DNA of 64,000 bases from Pseudomonas coleopterorum (GCF_900105555.1 NZ_FNTZ01000001.1:3289501-3353500), one strand, 5' to 3'; shown: positions 30,908 to 44,020, counted from the stretch's first letter. Made by a program: numbers and translations. The notes: generated by a model not told the origin, from the letters alone.

Positions 30908-31411
30908 ATGCAACCCACTGCAATTGACAGCAAGAGCCATACTCACGAACGAATCGCTTTCGTCCAGGCTTGCTGGCACAAGGATATTGTCGATCAGAGC
31001 CGCAAAGGCTTCGTCGAAGAAATGCGCGCGCTGGGCTATCAGGAAGCCGACATCGACTTCTATGAAGTCGGCGGCGCCTTCGAAATCCCCCTGCACGCCA
31101 AGCTGCTGGCCAAGACCGGGCGCTATGCCGCCGTGGTCGGCGCGGCCCTGGTGGTGGACGGCGGTATCTACCGTCACGAGTTCGTCGCCCAGTCGGTGGT
31201 CAGCGCGCTGATGCAGGTGCAGCTGGAAACCGAAGTGCCGGTATTCTCGGTGGTGTTGACCCCGCACCATTTCCACGACGGCGAGCAGCATCACACCTAC
31301 TTCTTCAACCACTTCCTGCACAAGGGCGCGGAAGCCGCGCGCACCGTGGCCGATACCGTGCAGAAGGTACGCGCCCTGCGTCGCCTGCAGCAGCAGCAGA
31401 AAATCGCCTGA
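30908..31411 (+). CDS. ribH: 6,7-dimethyl-8-ribityllumazine synthase, type II (RibH2-like)
   Basis: A 167-residue protein starting at ATG 30908 behind AGGAG. FVQACWHKDIVDQSRKGFV, VGGAFEIPLHAKLLAKTGRY, VDGGIYRHEFVAQ and VQLETEVPVFSVVLTPHHFH match type II lumazine synthases such as Brucella RibH2, rather than the housekeeping RibH of pseudomonads (which lies elsewhere in the rib operon). It condenses the pyrimidine dione with dihydroxybutanone phosphate to give the riboflavin precursor; type II enzymes are often decameric and can also bind flavin. Control by the FMN riboswitch just upstream supports a flavin-supply role. The frame is open through the riboswitch, so longer start calls are wrong. 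Confidence 0.9.
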   Translation: MQPTAIDSKSHTHERIAFVQACWHKDIVDQSRKGFVEEMRALGYQEADIDFYEVGGAFEIPLHAKLLAKTGRYAAVVGAALVVDGGIYRHEFVAQSVVSALMQVQLETEVPVFSVVLTPHHFHDGEQHHTYFFNHFLHKGAEAARTVADTVQKVRALRRLQQQQKIA

Positions 31412-31435
31412 CGTTCAACGGCGTGCAGTTCGTTC

Positions 31436-31465
31436 GGCCACGGGTTCCGACAAGGTCCCGTGGCC
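31436..31465 (+). terminator. hairpin after ribH
   Basis: GGCCACGGG (31436-31444) and CCCGTGGCC (31457-31465) form a perfect 9-base-pair stem 25 bases beyond the ribH stop. No T-run follows, so termination efficiency is uncertain. Confidence 0.5.
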
Positions 31466-31576
31466 GGTTGGCCGAGAGCTCAGGTACAGCTCTTCATCCT
31501 CGATACATGTGTAGCACTCCCCGTACTGCCCTCCTGCCTACGCTGCGGCTTCTCTATCATAGACAGGAAGCCTGCC

Positions 31577-32692
31577 ATGGAACATCCGTTACCTCGCGTG
31601 TTCACCCGTAGCGGTGAGGAATACATCTCCGAATCCAACAGCCATCCGATCCCCTATGCCGATCTGCATGTACGGATCGACTTCGAAATCGAATCCCTGC
31701 CACGCCTGCGAATCACCACCACGAGCGCCGATGACCAACTGAGCCTCGACACCAGCAATGACACGCTGCTACTGACTCTCAACCGCCTGCAGTACCGTAT
31801 CCAACCCATCGTTCAGCCACTGAACTTGATCATCGACACCGGTCCCGGCGATGACTTGATAAAGGTCGGCGCGGGCAACTTCTACATCGATTCGGGTGCA
31901 GGCAACGATACTGTCCTGACCCGTGGTCAGGGAATGCACACGATCTATGCCGGAGACGGAGACGACACTTGCTTTGGTGGTGAGCAACTGACCTTCATGG
32001 CCGGCGGCGAAGGTGATGATCGCCTGGTAGCAGGCGCAGGCCTGAGCATCATCAGTCCCGGCCCGGGCGAGGATTCGATATTCCCCGGCTCAGGCAGCAA
32101 CGTGGTCTACAGCAGCGACGAGGACGATCTGATCTTGCGCGACAAAGGCACACTGCGCCTGCATCAGATTAACGATGAGCGCGCGGGCAACCAGGCGCTG
32201 CACATCGAAGGCAACGATGACTTCGTCAAACGGGTGGAAGCCGACCTCGATCTGCTGCGCACCTCGCCCACGGCCCGCTCACTGTTGAAGGCGCTGGATG
32301 AGGCGGCCAAAACTCACGGCACTCAGATAACCATCGTGTTCACCGATGCACCCAATGGCTACTTCAGCCGTCCGCCCCTGCCAGTGATCGACGGCCAGCG
32401 TGCACCGGCAGGAGAAGCAGGCGAACTGCTCTACAACCCTGCCTGGCATACACCTGGCAGCTTTCCTATCGTGGTGCTGTACCACGAGCTATGTCATGCC
32501 TACAACTTCGCCACGGGATCGATGTTCAGCTTCGATCACGAGCGTCAGGTCGTCGGCCTGCCTACCGAACATCCCCCGTTCGACTTCGACGACGACCCGC
32601 AAACACCGCCATTGAACACCAATCCGGATCCGTTCAATGAAAATAGCCTGCGCCGCGAGTTGGGTCTGCCGCCACGCCTGCACTACTGCTGA
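31577..32692 (+). CDS. RTX-like repeat protein fused to an M91-type (NleD/HopH1-like) zinc metallopeptidase
   Basis: ATG 31577 follows AGGAAG at 31564-31569; the product has 371 residues and no Sec signal. Residues about 90-200 contain degenerate Gly/Asp nonapeptide-like repeats (DTGPGDDLIKVGAGN, GAGNDTV, YAGDGDDTCFGG, GGEGDDRLVAGAG), as in calcium-binding beta-rolls. Residues about 225-371 carry the zincin motif HELCH (303-307), then ERQVVGLPTE and NENSLRRELGLPPR, the pattern of peptidase family M91, which includes the type III effectors NleD and HopH1. Those cleave host MAP kinases; whether this protein is exported or has that target is unknown. It is monocistronic, convergent with astE (3-base gap). 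Confidence 0.75.
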   Translation: MEHPLPRVFTRSGEEYISESNSHPIPYADLHVRIDFEIESLPRLRITTTSADDQLSLDTSNDTLLLTLNRLQYRIQPIVQPLNLIIDTGPGDDLIKVGAGNFYIDSGAGNDTVLTRGQGMHTIYAGDGDDTCFGGEQLTFMAGGEGDDRLVAGAGLSIISPGPGEDSIFPGSGSNVVYSSDEDDLILRDKGTLRLHQINDERAGNQALHIEGNDDFVKRVEADLDLLRTSPTARSLLKALDEAAKTHGTQITIVFTDAPNGYFSRPPLPVIDGQRAPAGEAGELLYNPAWHTPGSFPIVVLYHELCHAYNFATGSMFSFDHERQVVGLPTEHPPFDFDDDPQTPPLNTNPDPFNENSLRRELGLPPRLHYC

Positions 32693-32695
32693 GCA

Positions 32696-33694
32696 TCACA
32701 CCTGCGCCGCCGGCACGATAAGGATTCCGGCGCGCAGCCCATTGGCAACCTTGGGGTTGGGAAAGATGATCCGCGCGCCCTGTTCTTCCACGACCCAGCG
32801 CTGTTCGCGGCCGTCTTCGGCCAGCAGGTAGCCTTGATCCAGCTCGGTGAAATTCTCGATATCGTCATCCAGGTGCAGACGGAAGGCATCCGTGTGCTTG
32901 ATGACTTCACGTGACACGGAAAACAGCACCAACTGGTCCAGTGGCTGTTCGAGGTCCGTCTCGACCCCTTCGATCAACTGCCGCAGGCTGGCCTCCAGAC
33001 GACTCAGGTCGACCTCGACGTTCTGCCCGAATGGCCTGGCTTTGCCCAGCTCCAGGGTAAAGGCTTCGGCGTCGAGCTGCTCGTAGGTGAACGCGCTGAA
33101 CGTGATGGAAGGCTTGTTCTGCAGCAACACGGCGCGCATGCCTGCCGCCTGCAGGCGCACCAGCTCTTGCCGGGAATGCTCGCGGCCCTGCTTCCAGGGA
33201 TAGAGGGCGAACTGCTCGATCCGTGAACCACGGATGGCGGTGTGCAGGTCGTAGTGCAGACGCGTGCGCTGCGGCAGGCTGAAGAAGGTCGTGGCCAGGC
33301 GTTCCAGCTCGCAGGCACGCAAGGCTTCGTTGCCGCTGACAGCGTCGTGTCGGCCGTTGAACAGGCGGTTGACGTCGCGCTCGATGTAGCGGACGCCACG
33401 GCGCATCGCTTCAGGGTTGCCGAACAGAAACAGCAGACGTGCGCGGGGAACCAACTGGCCGCGGGCGATGGCCTGAACAAGCGTGTCGAGCAATTCGATG
33501 GGCGCGGTTTCATTGCCGTGCACACCGGCCGACAGCAACAAGTCGAGGCCGCTGTCGGTGTTGGCTGCGGGGCGCACTTCCAGGGCGCCTTCCCCGAGCC
33601 AGCGCAGGCTGACCCCGCCGGTGGTCAGCTGGATCTTCTGCGCCGGCTCGCGGCCGGCCAAGGTCAAGTCGAGCAGTTTGCCAAGAGCGAGCAT
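32696..33694 (-). CDS. astE: succinylglutamate desuccinylase
   Basis: A 332-residue zinc hydrolase of the AstE/aspartoacylase family: [15 protein letters not shown] carries the first His and Glu ligands, the substrate-binding [22 protein letters not shown] follows, and [11 protein letters not shown] carries the second His. It splits N-succinylglutamate to glutamate and succinate, the last step of arginine succinyltransferase (AST) catabolism. It is the 3'-most gene of the ast cluster, separated from astB only by the small 33722 gene. P. aeruginosa name: aruE. Confidence 0.95.
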   Translation of the reverse strand: MLALGKLLDLTLAGREPAQKIQLTTGGVSLRWLGEGALEVRPAANTDSGLDLLLSAGVHGNETAPIELLDTLVQAIARGQLVPRARLLFLFGNPEAMRRGVRYIERDVNRLFNGRHDAVSGNEALRACELERLATTFFSLPQRTRLHYDLHTAIRGSRIEQFALYPWKQGREHSRQELVRLQAAGMRAVLLQNKPSITFSAFTYEQLDAEAFTLELGKARPFGQNVEVDLSRLEASLRQLIEGVETDLEQPLDQLVLFSVSREVIKHTDAFRLHLDDDIENFTELDQGYLLAEDGREQRWVVEEQGARIIFPNPKVANGLRAGILIVPAAQV

Positions 33695-33721
33695 GGGGCG
33701 GCGTTCCTGAAGGATGGAGTT

Positions 33722-34012
33722 TTAGTGGTTGCAGTCCGGACCGTGAACGTGACCGTCCTCTTCTTCGGCGCCCGCATCGGCCGGTTCCATTTCCAGCTGC
33801 AGGCTGACCAGGTTGGTCGCCAGGGGTCGCAGCAACAGATTGGCGTATTCGGCATCGCCTTCTTCGACGTCCACGCCGATCAGCAACTGGCCACGGCCGT
33901 CGTGCTGGATCCAGACTTCCTTGCCCTGCCAGACCACGCAGAAGCGGGTGCAGGAGGTTTCCAGCTGGGTGCCGTCGGTGTCTTCGAGAATCAAGCGCAG
34001 GGCGTCGGACAT
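33722..34012 (-). CDS. conserved small protein of the ast operon with His-rich tail
   Basis: A 96-residue acidic protein (MSDALRLILEDTDGTQLETS) with a C-terminal metal-binding-looking tail DGHVHGPDCNH. A gene of this kind is typically found between astB and astE in pseudomonads and is sometimes labelled topoisomerase II-like without mechanistic support. It lies 37 bases after astB and 27 before astE, so it is co-transcribed with arginine catabolism. Because AstE is a zinc enzyme, a metal-delivery role is conceivable but only a guess. No catalytic motif seen. Confidence 0.8.
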   Translation of the reverse strand: MSDALRLILEDTDGTQLETSCTRFCVVWQGKEVWIQHDGRGQLLIGVDVEEGDAEYANLLLRPLATNLVSLQLEMEPADAGAEEEDGHVHGPDCNH

Positions 34013-34049
34013 ACAGTTACCTCAATGATATTCAGTGTTGAAAAAATGG

Positions 34050-35393
34050 TCAGCGTTGGAAAGGATAGACCGAACCCAGTGCCAGGATCCGAGTCAGCTC
34101 GTCCAATGCCTCGCGGCATTCGATCAGCAGTTGTGGGTCGGCCATGTCGGCCTCGACCAACCGGTCGCGGTAATGGCGCTCGACCCAGTCGTTCAGCGTT
34201 TCGTACAGCGCAGGCGTCAGGATCACGCCAGGGTTGACCGCTGCCAGCTCCTCGGGCTTGAGCGCCACGCGCAGTCGCAGGCAGGCCGGCCCGCCACCAT
34301 TGCGCATGCTTTGCTTGAGGTCGAACACCTTGACCTCGGCAATGCCGGTGTTTTGCCCGGTCAGGCGTTCCAGATAACTCCAGACACGCGGGTTGGCGCG
34401 GCATTCTTCCGGGACCACCAGCAGCATGCTGCCGTCGGCACGGCTGAGCAACTGGCTGTTGAACAGGTAGGTGCGCACGGCGTCGTCCACCGAGACCTCG
34501 GCGCGGGGCACGCCGATCGCCTGCAAACGCCCGCCACGCGCGGCGAGCTTGGTCTGCAGTTCGGCCAGCACGCGGTCGCTGTCGAGGAACGCGTCCTGGT
34601 GGTGGAACAGCAACTCGCCATTGCCGACCGCGATCACGTCGTTGTGAAACACGCCCTGATCGATGACGTCCGGATTCTGCTGGGCGAACACCACGCCCTC
34701 CTCGCCCAGCCCATGCAGCCGGGCCACGGCCTGGGACGCTTCCAGGGTCTGGCGCGCGGGGTACTTCTGCGGCGCGGGCAGGCGCGCGTCGAAGGCACTG
34801 CGACCGTAGACGAAGAATTCCACCCCGGCCTCGCCATAGTCCCGGCACAGGCGGGTGTGGTTGGCGGCGCCCTCGTCGCCGAACTGGGCAACGGCAGGCA
34901 GCGCCTGGTGATGAGCGAAATAGGTCGGGTTGGCGAACATCGCCTGCAACACACGGCTTGTGGTGGGGTGCTCGATGCTGCGGTGGAACTTGCAGTTGAG
35001 GTTGGCGGCGGTAAAGTGCACGCGGCCATCGGCGGTGTCCGCGCTGGGGCTGACGGTCGCCGCGTTGGCAACCCACATGCTCGACGCCGAGCAACTGGCC
35101 ACCAACAGCGGCATGGCCTCGCGCGCGGCTTGGGCGATCACCTCGGCATCGCTGCCGGTAAAGCCCAGGCGCCGCAGCGCAGCCACATCAGGGCGCTCCT
35201 GGGGCGCCAGCACACCCTGGGTGAAGCCCAGTTCCATCAGCGCCTTCATCTTGGCCAGGCCCTGACGCGCCGCTTCGCGCGGGTTCGAGCCTTGCTGGCT
35301 GTTGCTCTGCGACGCCACGTTGCCGTAGGACAACCCACCGTAGTTGTGGGTGGGCCCCACCAGGCCATCGAAATTCACTTCACAGGGTTTCAT
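34050..35393 (-). CDS. astB: N-succinylarginine dihydrolase
   Basis: A 447-residue member of the amidinotransferase-fold superfamily. N-terminal [20 protein letters not shown] is diagnostic of AstB; the catalytic Glu/His/Cys elements lie in the middle and the C-terminal [15 protein letters not shown] holds the nucleophilic Cys. It converts N2-succinylarginine to succinylornithine plus two ammonia and CO2, the second step of the AST pathway. It follows astD with a 49-base gap. P. aeruginosa name: aruB. Confidence 0.97.
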   Translation of the reverse strand: MKPCEVNFDGLVGPTHNYGGLSYGNVASQSNSQQGSNPREAARQGLAKMKALMELGFTQGVLAPQERPDVAALRRLGFTGSDAEVIAQAAREAMPLLVASCSASSMWVANAATVSPSADTADGRVHFTAANLNCKFHRSIEHPTTSRVLQAMFANPTYFAHHQALPAVAQFGDEGAANHTRLCRDYGEAGVEFFVYGRSAFDARLPAPQKYPARQTLEASQAVARLHGLGEEGVVFAQQNPDVIDQGVFHNDVIAVGNGELLFHHQDAFLDSDRVLAELQTKLAARGGRLQAIGVPRAEVSVDDAVRTYLFNSQLLSRADGSMLLVVPEECRANPRVWSYLERLTGQNTGIAEVKVFDLKQSMRNGGGPACLRLRVALKPEELAAVNPGVILTPALYETLNDWVERHYRDRLVEADMADPQLLIECREALDELTRILALGSVYPFQR

Positions 35394-35442
35394 CGGTTCG
35401 GCTCCGTGGATCTGTTCTTGTACGCAACGTTGCTACGACGTT

Positions 35443-37934
<2,492 letters not shown>

Positions 37935-37994
37935 GCTTTCTCCTCGAGCAGGCACCGCACGGCACCCGCAGAACTCGGCCTGTTCAATCAGGTA

Positions 37995-39023
37995 TCAAAC
38001 TGCAACCAGGCGCACGCTGGCGCCCTCGCCCACACCCAGCGCCTCGGCTGTCGCCAGATCCAGGCCGACCGGCTTGCCGGGCACCCAGTCGAGCTCCAGC
38101 AACACCGCGCGATAATCCTGCAGCAGGCCGTTGGAGACCAGATAGGGACGGCCCGGTCCACCGCGCTCATCGCTGGCCGCGACCAGCTTGACCGGGACCA
38201 CCCGGCTGTGGGCGATGGAGCGAATGCCCGACACACGGGCATGTAAGGTCGGCCCGCCGTCGAAGATATCGATGTAGTGATCGGTCTCGAAGCCTTCGCG
38301 CATCAGGATGTCGAACGTCACTTGGGCCCGTGGATGCACCTGGCCCATGGCCTCCTGGGCCTGGTCGGGCAGCAGCGGCACGTAGATCGGGTAATGCGGC
38401 ATCAGTTCGGCAAGAAACGTGCGGCTCTTGATGCCGCACAGGCGTTCGGCCTCGGCGTAGTTGAGGTCGAAGAAATTGCGGCCGATTGCGTCCCAGAAGG
38501 GCGAATCACCCTGCTCGTCGCTGTAGCCGACGATCTCGGTCACCACCGAGTCGGCAAAGCGTTCCGGGTGGTTGGCCATGAACAGCAGGCGGGCGCGGGA
38601 GTTGAGTTCGGCCCAGATACTGCCCACCAGCTCGGGCACCACGTAGAAGCTGGTCAACAGGCTGTTGCCGGTCAGGTCGTGGCACTGCGAAAGCACGTGA
38701 ATCTTGTTGTGGATCTTCAGCTCGCGCGAAGCGTGCACGAAGGTCTCGTTGCGAAAACTGTAGAACGGTTCGGAGTAGCCGGCAGAGGCGACGATCGCCG
38801 AGCACCCCACCAGACGCTGGGTGACCAGGTCTTCCAACACGAAGAAATAGCTCTCTTCACCGTTGAAGCTGACTTCGGCGGCGAAGGACGCTTCCGACTT
38901 GCTGATCTTGTCGCTCAACCGGCCAGCGTCGTCAGGCAGGGAAGTGACACCGATGGGGCTGTCGGCGGCCAGCCGCTGAACCTCGGCCAGGTCAGCCATT
39001 TGCGCAGGGCGCATTACCAGCAT
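37995..39023 (-). CDS. aruF: arginine/ornithine N-succinyltransferase, alpha subunit
   Basis: A 342-residue paralogue of the downstream astA product, with the same blocks (MLVMRPAQMADLAEVQRLA at the N-terminus; FAELMPHYPIY-like and DHYIDIFDGGPTLHARVSGI). In Pseudomonas the enzyme needs this alpha subunit (aruF, also aruAI) together with the beta subunit, unlike the single AstA of E. coli. The two subunit genes are 60 bases apart and clearly arose by duplication. Confidence 0.93.
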   Translation of the reverse strand: MLVMRPAQMADLAEVQRLAADSPIGVTSLPDDAGRLSDKISKSEASFAAEVSFNGEESYFFVLEDLVTQRLVGCSAIVASAGYSEPFYSFRNETFVHASRELKIHNKIHVLSQCHDLTGNSLLTSFYVVPELVGSIWAELNSRARLLFMANHPERFADSVVTEIVGYSDEQGDSPFWDAIGRNFFDLNYAEAERLCGIKSRTFLAELMPHYPIYVPLLPDQAQEAMGQVHPRAQVTFDILMREGFETDHYIDIFDGGPTLHARVSGIRSIAHSRVVPVKLVAASDERGGPGRPYLVSNGLLQDYRAVLLELDWVPGKPVGLDLATAEALGVGEGASVRLVAV

Positions 39024-39100
39024 GGTGTCACTCCTTGTCGATTGAAGCGGTCGATTGCAAAGGCGGCGCCGAACGGGGGCAGGCGCCGCGAGCAGGCCGT

Positions 39101-40333
<1,233 letters not shown>

Positions 40334-40399
40334 TCAAGGAACGCTCAGCGCAAAATGGGCGAGCGATGGGGAATTGTAAGGACTGGTTCGCGCGCGGCA

Positions 40400-40469
40400 T
40401 TGCCGCCATGCGACAACTTGTTACAGCGCCAAACCGCCATTCTACGGGGGTTGTCGCGAATGCGACAAA
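40400..40469 (-). promoter_or_regulatory. probable ArgR boxes upstream of astC
   Basis: On the minus strand, TGTCGCATGGCGGCAA (40415 down to 40400) exactly fits the Pseudomonas ArgR half-site TGTCGC-N8-AA. A second TGTCGC sits in the palindrome TTGTCGCATTCGCGACAA (40469-40452), where the AA is displaced by one base. Both lie 80-150 bases before the astC start. The exact -35/-10 elements are not certain. Confidence 0.55.
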
Positions 40470-40533
40470 TAGGGATAGAAAGTGGGATAGAAAGACGCTC
40501 GCCTTGCGGTTCAGCCCGATATACCGCGGCGCG

Positions 40534-40634
40534 CCCTTCGCGGGCAGAGCCCGCTCCCACATTCTGCTGCGAGGGCACCCTTCGCGGACATAGCTTGCTT
40601 CTGCTTCCCTGTGGGAGCGGGCTCTGCCCGCGAA
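40534..40634. repeat. REP pair with a degenerate middle copy
   Basis: CCCTTCGCGGGCAGAGCCCG...CTCCCAC at 40534-40560 is inverted relative to GTGGGAGCGGGCTCTGCCCG...CGAA at 40610-40634. Between them, 40573-40602 (GGGCACCCTTCGCGGACATA...) is a decayed third copy. It lies between argR and astC (both minus), probably marking the 3' side of argR. Confidence 0.88.
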
Positions 40635-40679
40635 AGCCACACCGCGCTTCGCCTGATACAGCGCACCTCAGAGGCCGGG

Positions 40680-41660
40680 TCAGCCGCGTTCGGCCGGCAC
40701 CGAAGACAGTTCGAACGGGCTGCTGCTACGGCGCTGGTTGCGGTCTTCGCGGGGGGTGGCGCCGAAGAAATTGCGGTAGGCACTGGAGAAGTGCGGCCCG
40801 GAAGAAAACCCGCACGACAGGCCGATCTGGATGATCGACTTGCTGGTCTGCATCAGCATCTGCCGAGCCTTGTTCAGGCGCAGCTCAAGGTAGTACTGGC
40901 TCGGCACACGATTGAGGTACTGCTTGAAGATGCGCTCCAGCTGACGCCGGGACACACACACGTGCTGGGCGATCTCGTCGGTGGTCAACGGTTCTTCGAT
41001 GTTGGCCTCCATCAACAATACCGCCTGGGTCAGCTTCGGGTGGCTGGAGCCCAGGCGATTCTGCAGGGGAATACGCTGGCGCTCCCCGCCTTCGCGGATA
41101 CGCTCCACCACCAGTTCCTCGGAAACCGCCCCGGCCAGTTCGGCGCCATGATCACGGGCCAGCACCGCCAGCAGCAGGTCGAGCACCGACAGACCGCCGC
41201 AAGCGGTCATCCGGTCGCGATCCCAGTCGAACAGGTGGCTGGTGGCGATGACCTTGGGGAAGCGTTCGGCGAAATCATCCTGCCAGCGCCAGTGCACGGC
41301 CGCGCGGTAACCGTCGAGCAGCCCCAATTGCGCCAGCGGGTACACCCCGGCCGACAGTCCACCGACCATGCAGCCTGCTCGGACGGTCTGCTTGAGCGCA
41401 GTGGACAGTGCCGGCGCCAACGCCGCTGGTGGCTCGTCGGCCAGCAGAAACAGCTTGTGGCACCCTTCCAAGCGACCGTTCCACGCCTCCCCCGGCAGTT
41501 GCCAACCACCCGGCACGGGTGGCTCGGCCTGCAGGAACAGCAACTCGTAGGTCACGTCCGGGTGCACCTTCTGCGCCACCCGCAGGGCCTCCTCGGCCAG
41601 CGCCAAAGTCAGGGCTCGCGTGCTGGGCCAATAGAGGAAACCGATTCGTTGGGCTGTCAT
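40680..41660 (-). CDS. argR: arginine-responsive AraC-type regulator ArgR
   Basis: A 326-residue protein with an N-terminal glutamine-amidotransferase-like (DJ-1/PfpI) domain (MTAQRIGFLYWPSTRALTL; GLSAGVYPLAQLGLLDGYRA) and a C-terminal AraC/XylS double HTH (TTDEIAQHVCVSRRQLERIF; SIIQIGLSCGFSSGPHFSSA). This is the Pseudomonas ArgR, unrelated to E. coli ArgR; with arginine it activates aot and ast/aru genes and represses some biosynthetic genes. It is the last gene of the aot operon, before the ast operon on the same strand. Confidence 0.95.
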   Translation of the reverse strand: MTAQRIGFLYWPSTRALTLALAEEALRVAQKVHPDVTYELLFLQAEPPVPGGWQLPGEAWNGRLEGCHKLFLLADEPPAALAPALSTALKQTVRAGCMVGGLSAGVYPLAQLGLLDGYRAAVHWRWQDDFAERFPKVIATSHLFDWDRDRMTACGGLSVLDLLLAVLARDHGAELAGAVSEELVVERIREGGERQRIPLQNRLGSSHPKLTQAVLLMEANIEEPLTTDEIAQHVCVSRRQLERIFKQYLNRVPSQYYLELRLNKARQMLMQTSKSIIQIGLSCGFSSGPHFSSAYRNFFGATPREDRNQRRSSSPFELSSVPAERG

Positions 41661-41776
41661 CTGATGCGGACCGAAACCTTAAGTATCAAAAACCGAATGG
41701 GACATGGTACTGCGCCGGATCAGGCATGCCTGCTCTGCACACACGAAAACACTCGGCAAAATGTTTCAAGCAACGA

Positions 41777-42541
41777 TCACTTGAGGCTGCCGGACAAAAA
41801 CTGCTGCAACCGCTCGGAGCGCGGATTGGCCAGCACCTCGCGGGGATCGCCGGTCTCCTCGACCAGCCCCTTGTGCAGGAACACCAGCTGGTTCGACACT
41901 TCGCGGGCAAAGCCCATCTCGTGAGTCACCACGACCATGGTTCGTCCTTCCTGGGCCAGGGCCTGCATCACCTTGAGCACGTCACCGACCAGCTCGGGGT
42001 CCAGCGCCGAAGTCGGCTCGTCGAACAGCATCACCTCAGGCTCCACCGCGAGCGCGCGAGCGATGGCCACGCGCTGCTGCTCGCCGCCGGACATGTGCCC
42101 CGGATAGGCATCCTTGCGGTGCGCAACACCGACCTTGGCCAGATAGTACTCGGCTTTCTCCAAGGCTTCCTTCTTCGAAACACCCAATACGTGCACCGGC
42201 GCTTCGATGATGTTTTCCAGGGCGGTCATGTGCGACCACAGGTTGAAATGCTGGAACACCATCGACAGCCGCGAGCGCAGGCGCTGCAACTGCTTGGGGT
42301 CGGCCGCCTTGAGCGCGCCGTCCTTGCCGGGCACCAGCTTGAGTTCTTCGTCATTGAGCAGGATCTTGCCCGCATGGGGCTGCTCGAGCAGGTTGATGCA
42401 GCGCAGGAACGTGCTCTTGCCCGATCCGCTGGAGCCGATGATGCTGATCACATCGCCCGCCTTGGCCGCCAGCGAGACACCCTTGAGCACCTCGTGCGAG
42501 CCGTAGCGCTTGTGCAGGTCCTGAACTTGAAGTTTATACAT
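41777..42541 (-). CDS. aotP: arginine/ornithine ABC transporter ATP-binding protein
   Basis: A 254-residue ABC ATPase of the HisP type from ATG 42541 (MYKLQVQDLHKRYGSHEVLK). Walker A IIGSSGSGKST, Q-loop QHFNLWSHMT, signature MSGGEQQR, Walker [13 protein letters not shown] and the switch VTHEMGFAR are intact. It energises AotQM for arginine/ornithine uptake. It follows aotM by 71 bases; the aotO gene that P. aeruginosa has at this position is absent. Confidence 0.95.
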   Translation of the reverse strand: MYKLQVQDLHKRYGSHEVLKGVSLAAKAGDVISIIGSSGSGKSTFLRCINLLEQPHAGKILLNDEELKLVPGKDGALKAADPKQLQRLRSRLSMVFQHFNLWSHMTALENIIEAPVHVLGVSKKEALEKAEYYLAKVGVAHRKDAYPGHMSGGEQQRVAIARALAVEPEVMLFDEPTSALDPELVGDVLKVMQALAQEGRTMVVVTHEMGFAREVSNQLVFLHKGLVEETGDPREVLANPRSERLQQFLSGSLK

Positions 42542-42612
42542 GATCGGGGGTCTCGCAGATCGGTCAGTCACGGCTCACTGGCTCGCGACGAAAGGGTTTT
42601 CGCTGCACGCGG

Positions 42613-43311
42613 TCAGTGCCTGCGGGGAGCGAGGTAGGCCAGCCAGCGGCGCTCGGCCAGCTTGAACAGGCGCACCAGAATGAACGTCAGGCACAGGTAG
42701 CAAACGCCCGCCGTGATGTAGGCTTCGAACGGCAGGTAATACTGGGCGTTCACCGTACGCGCCGCGCCGGTGATGTCGATCAGCGTCACGATCGAGGCCA
42801 GACTGGTGGTCTGCAGCATCATGATCACTTCGTTGCTGTACTGCGGCAGCGCCCGACGCAGTGCCGACGGCAATAGAATGCGTCGATACATCCCGGCCTT
42901 GGACATGCCCATCGCCCGCGCCGCTTCGATCTCGCCCGGGGGCGTGGCGCGCAGGCTGCCGGCGATGATCTCGGCGGTGTAGGCGCTGGTATTGATGGCA
43001 AATGCCAGGCAGGCGCAGAACGTGGCACTCGACAACCAGGGCCAGAGCACACTGTTGCGCACGACCTCGAACTGGGCCAGGCCGTAGTAGATCAGGAACA
43101 GCTGCACCAGCATGGGCGTGCCGCGGATGACATAGGTGTAGAGCCACGCGACACCGTTGACCAGTGGCTGCCGGGACACCCGCATCAAGCCCAATGGCAG
43201 TGCCGCCAGCAGACCGAAGAACAGCGAGATGGCCAGCAGTTTCAAGGTTTCCAGCATGCCGCTCATGTACAGCGGCAGGCTGTCCCAGACGACGTTGTAA
43301 TCGAAGATCAT
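42613..43311 (-). CDS. aotM: arginine/ornithine ABC transporter permease AotM
   Basis: A 232-residue HisM-type permease with five hydrophobic helices: YVIRGTPMLVQLFLIYYG in the first half and the EAA loop ATPPGEIEAARAMGMSKAGM contacting AotP. It forms the inner-membrane channel with AotQ. The start overlaps the aotQ stop by 4 bases (ATGA), so the pair is translated in tandem. Confidence 0.94.
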   Translation of the reverse strand: MIFDYNVVWDSLPLYMSGMLETLKLLAISLFFGLLAALPLGLMRVSRQPLVNGVAWLYTYVIRGTPMLVQLFLIYYGLAQFEVVRNSVLWPWLSSATFCACLAFAINTSAYTAEIIAGSLRATPPGEIEAARAMGMSKAGMYRRILLPSALRRALPQYSNEVIMMLQTTSLASIVTLIDITGAARTVNAQYYLPFEAYITAGVCYLCLTFILVRLFKLAERRWLAYLAPRRH

Positions 43312-43997
43312 AGTTCAGCCGCCTTGATGCCCACCGAATAGCGTTTTTCGACGGCGCGCAGCAACAGCAGCGACACGCTGGTAATCACCAGGTACATCGC
43401 CGCCACTGCGAGGAAGAAGGTGAACGGCTCGCGGGTGGCATCCGCCGCCTGCTTGGCCTTGAACATCATGTCCTGCAGACCGACCACCGAAATCAGGGCC
43501 GTGGCCTTGGTCAGCACCAGCCAGTTGTTGGTCACACCGGGGATCGCCAGGCGAATCATCTGCGGCACCAGTACCCTGAAGAACACCTGCAGGCTGCTCA
43601 TGCCATAGGCCATGCCAGCCTCGGCCTGGCCCTTGGGAATGGCCATGAACGCACCACGGAAAGTTTCCGAGAGGTACGCCCCGAAGATGAAGCCCAAGGT
43701 GAAGATACCGGCGAGCAGTGGATTGAGGTCGATGTAGTCGTCGTACCCCACCAGCGGCGCAACGCGGTTGATGATGTCCTGGCCGCCGTAGAAGATCAGC
43801 AGGATCAACACCAGATCGGGAATGCCACGAATCACCGTGGCGTACACATCGCCCAGCCAGGCCAGCCAGCGTACCGGCGACAGGCGCAGGGCCACGCCCA
43901 ACAGACCCAGCACGATGGCCAGCGCCATGGACGACAAGGCGAGCTGCAGCGTCAGCCAAGCGCCATCGAGAATGACGGCCCCGTAGCCTTTCAACAT
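43308..43997 (-). CDS. aotQ: arginine/ornithine ABC transporter permease AotQ
   Basis: A 229-residue HisQ-type permease: MLKGYGAVILDGAWLTLQLA, TVIRGIPDLVLILLIFYGGQ, and the EAA loop AIPKGQAEAGMAYGMSSLQ. It partners AotM. A hairpin with T-run lies between it and aotJ, which would lower permease expression relative to the binding protein. Confidence 0.94.
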   Translation of the reverse strand: MLKGYGAVILDGAWLTLQLALSSMALAIVLGLLGVALRLSPVRWLAWLGDVYATVIRGIPDLVLILLIFYGGQDIINRVAPLVGYDDYIDLNPLLAGIFTLGFIFGAYLSETFRGAFMAIPKGQAEAGMAYGMSSLQVFFRVLVPQMIRLAIPGVTNNWLVLTKATALISVVGLQDMMFKAKQAADATREPFTFFLAVAAMYLVITSVSLLLLRAVEKRYSVGIKAAEL

Positions 43998-44020
43998 GTA
44001 GAGATCCTCGCCCGGAGAAT

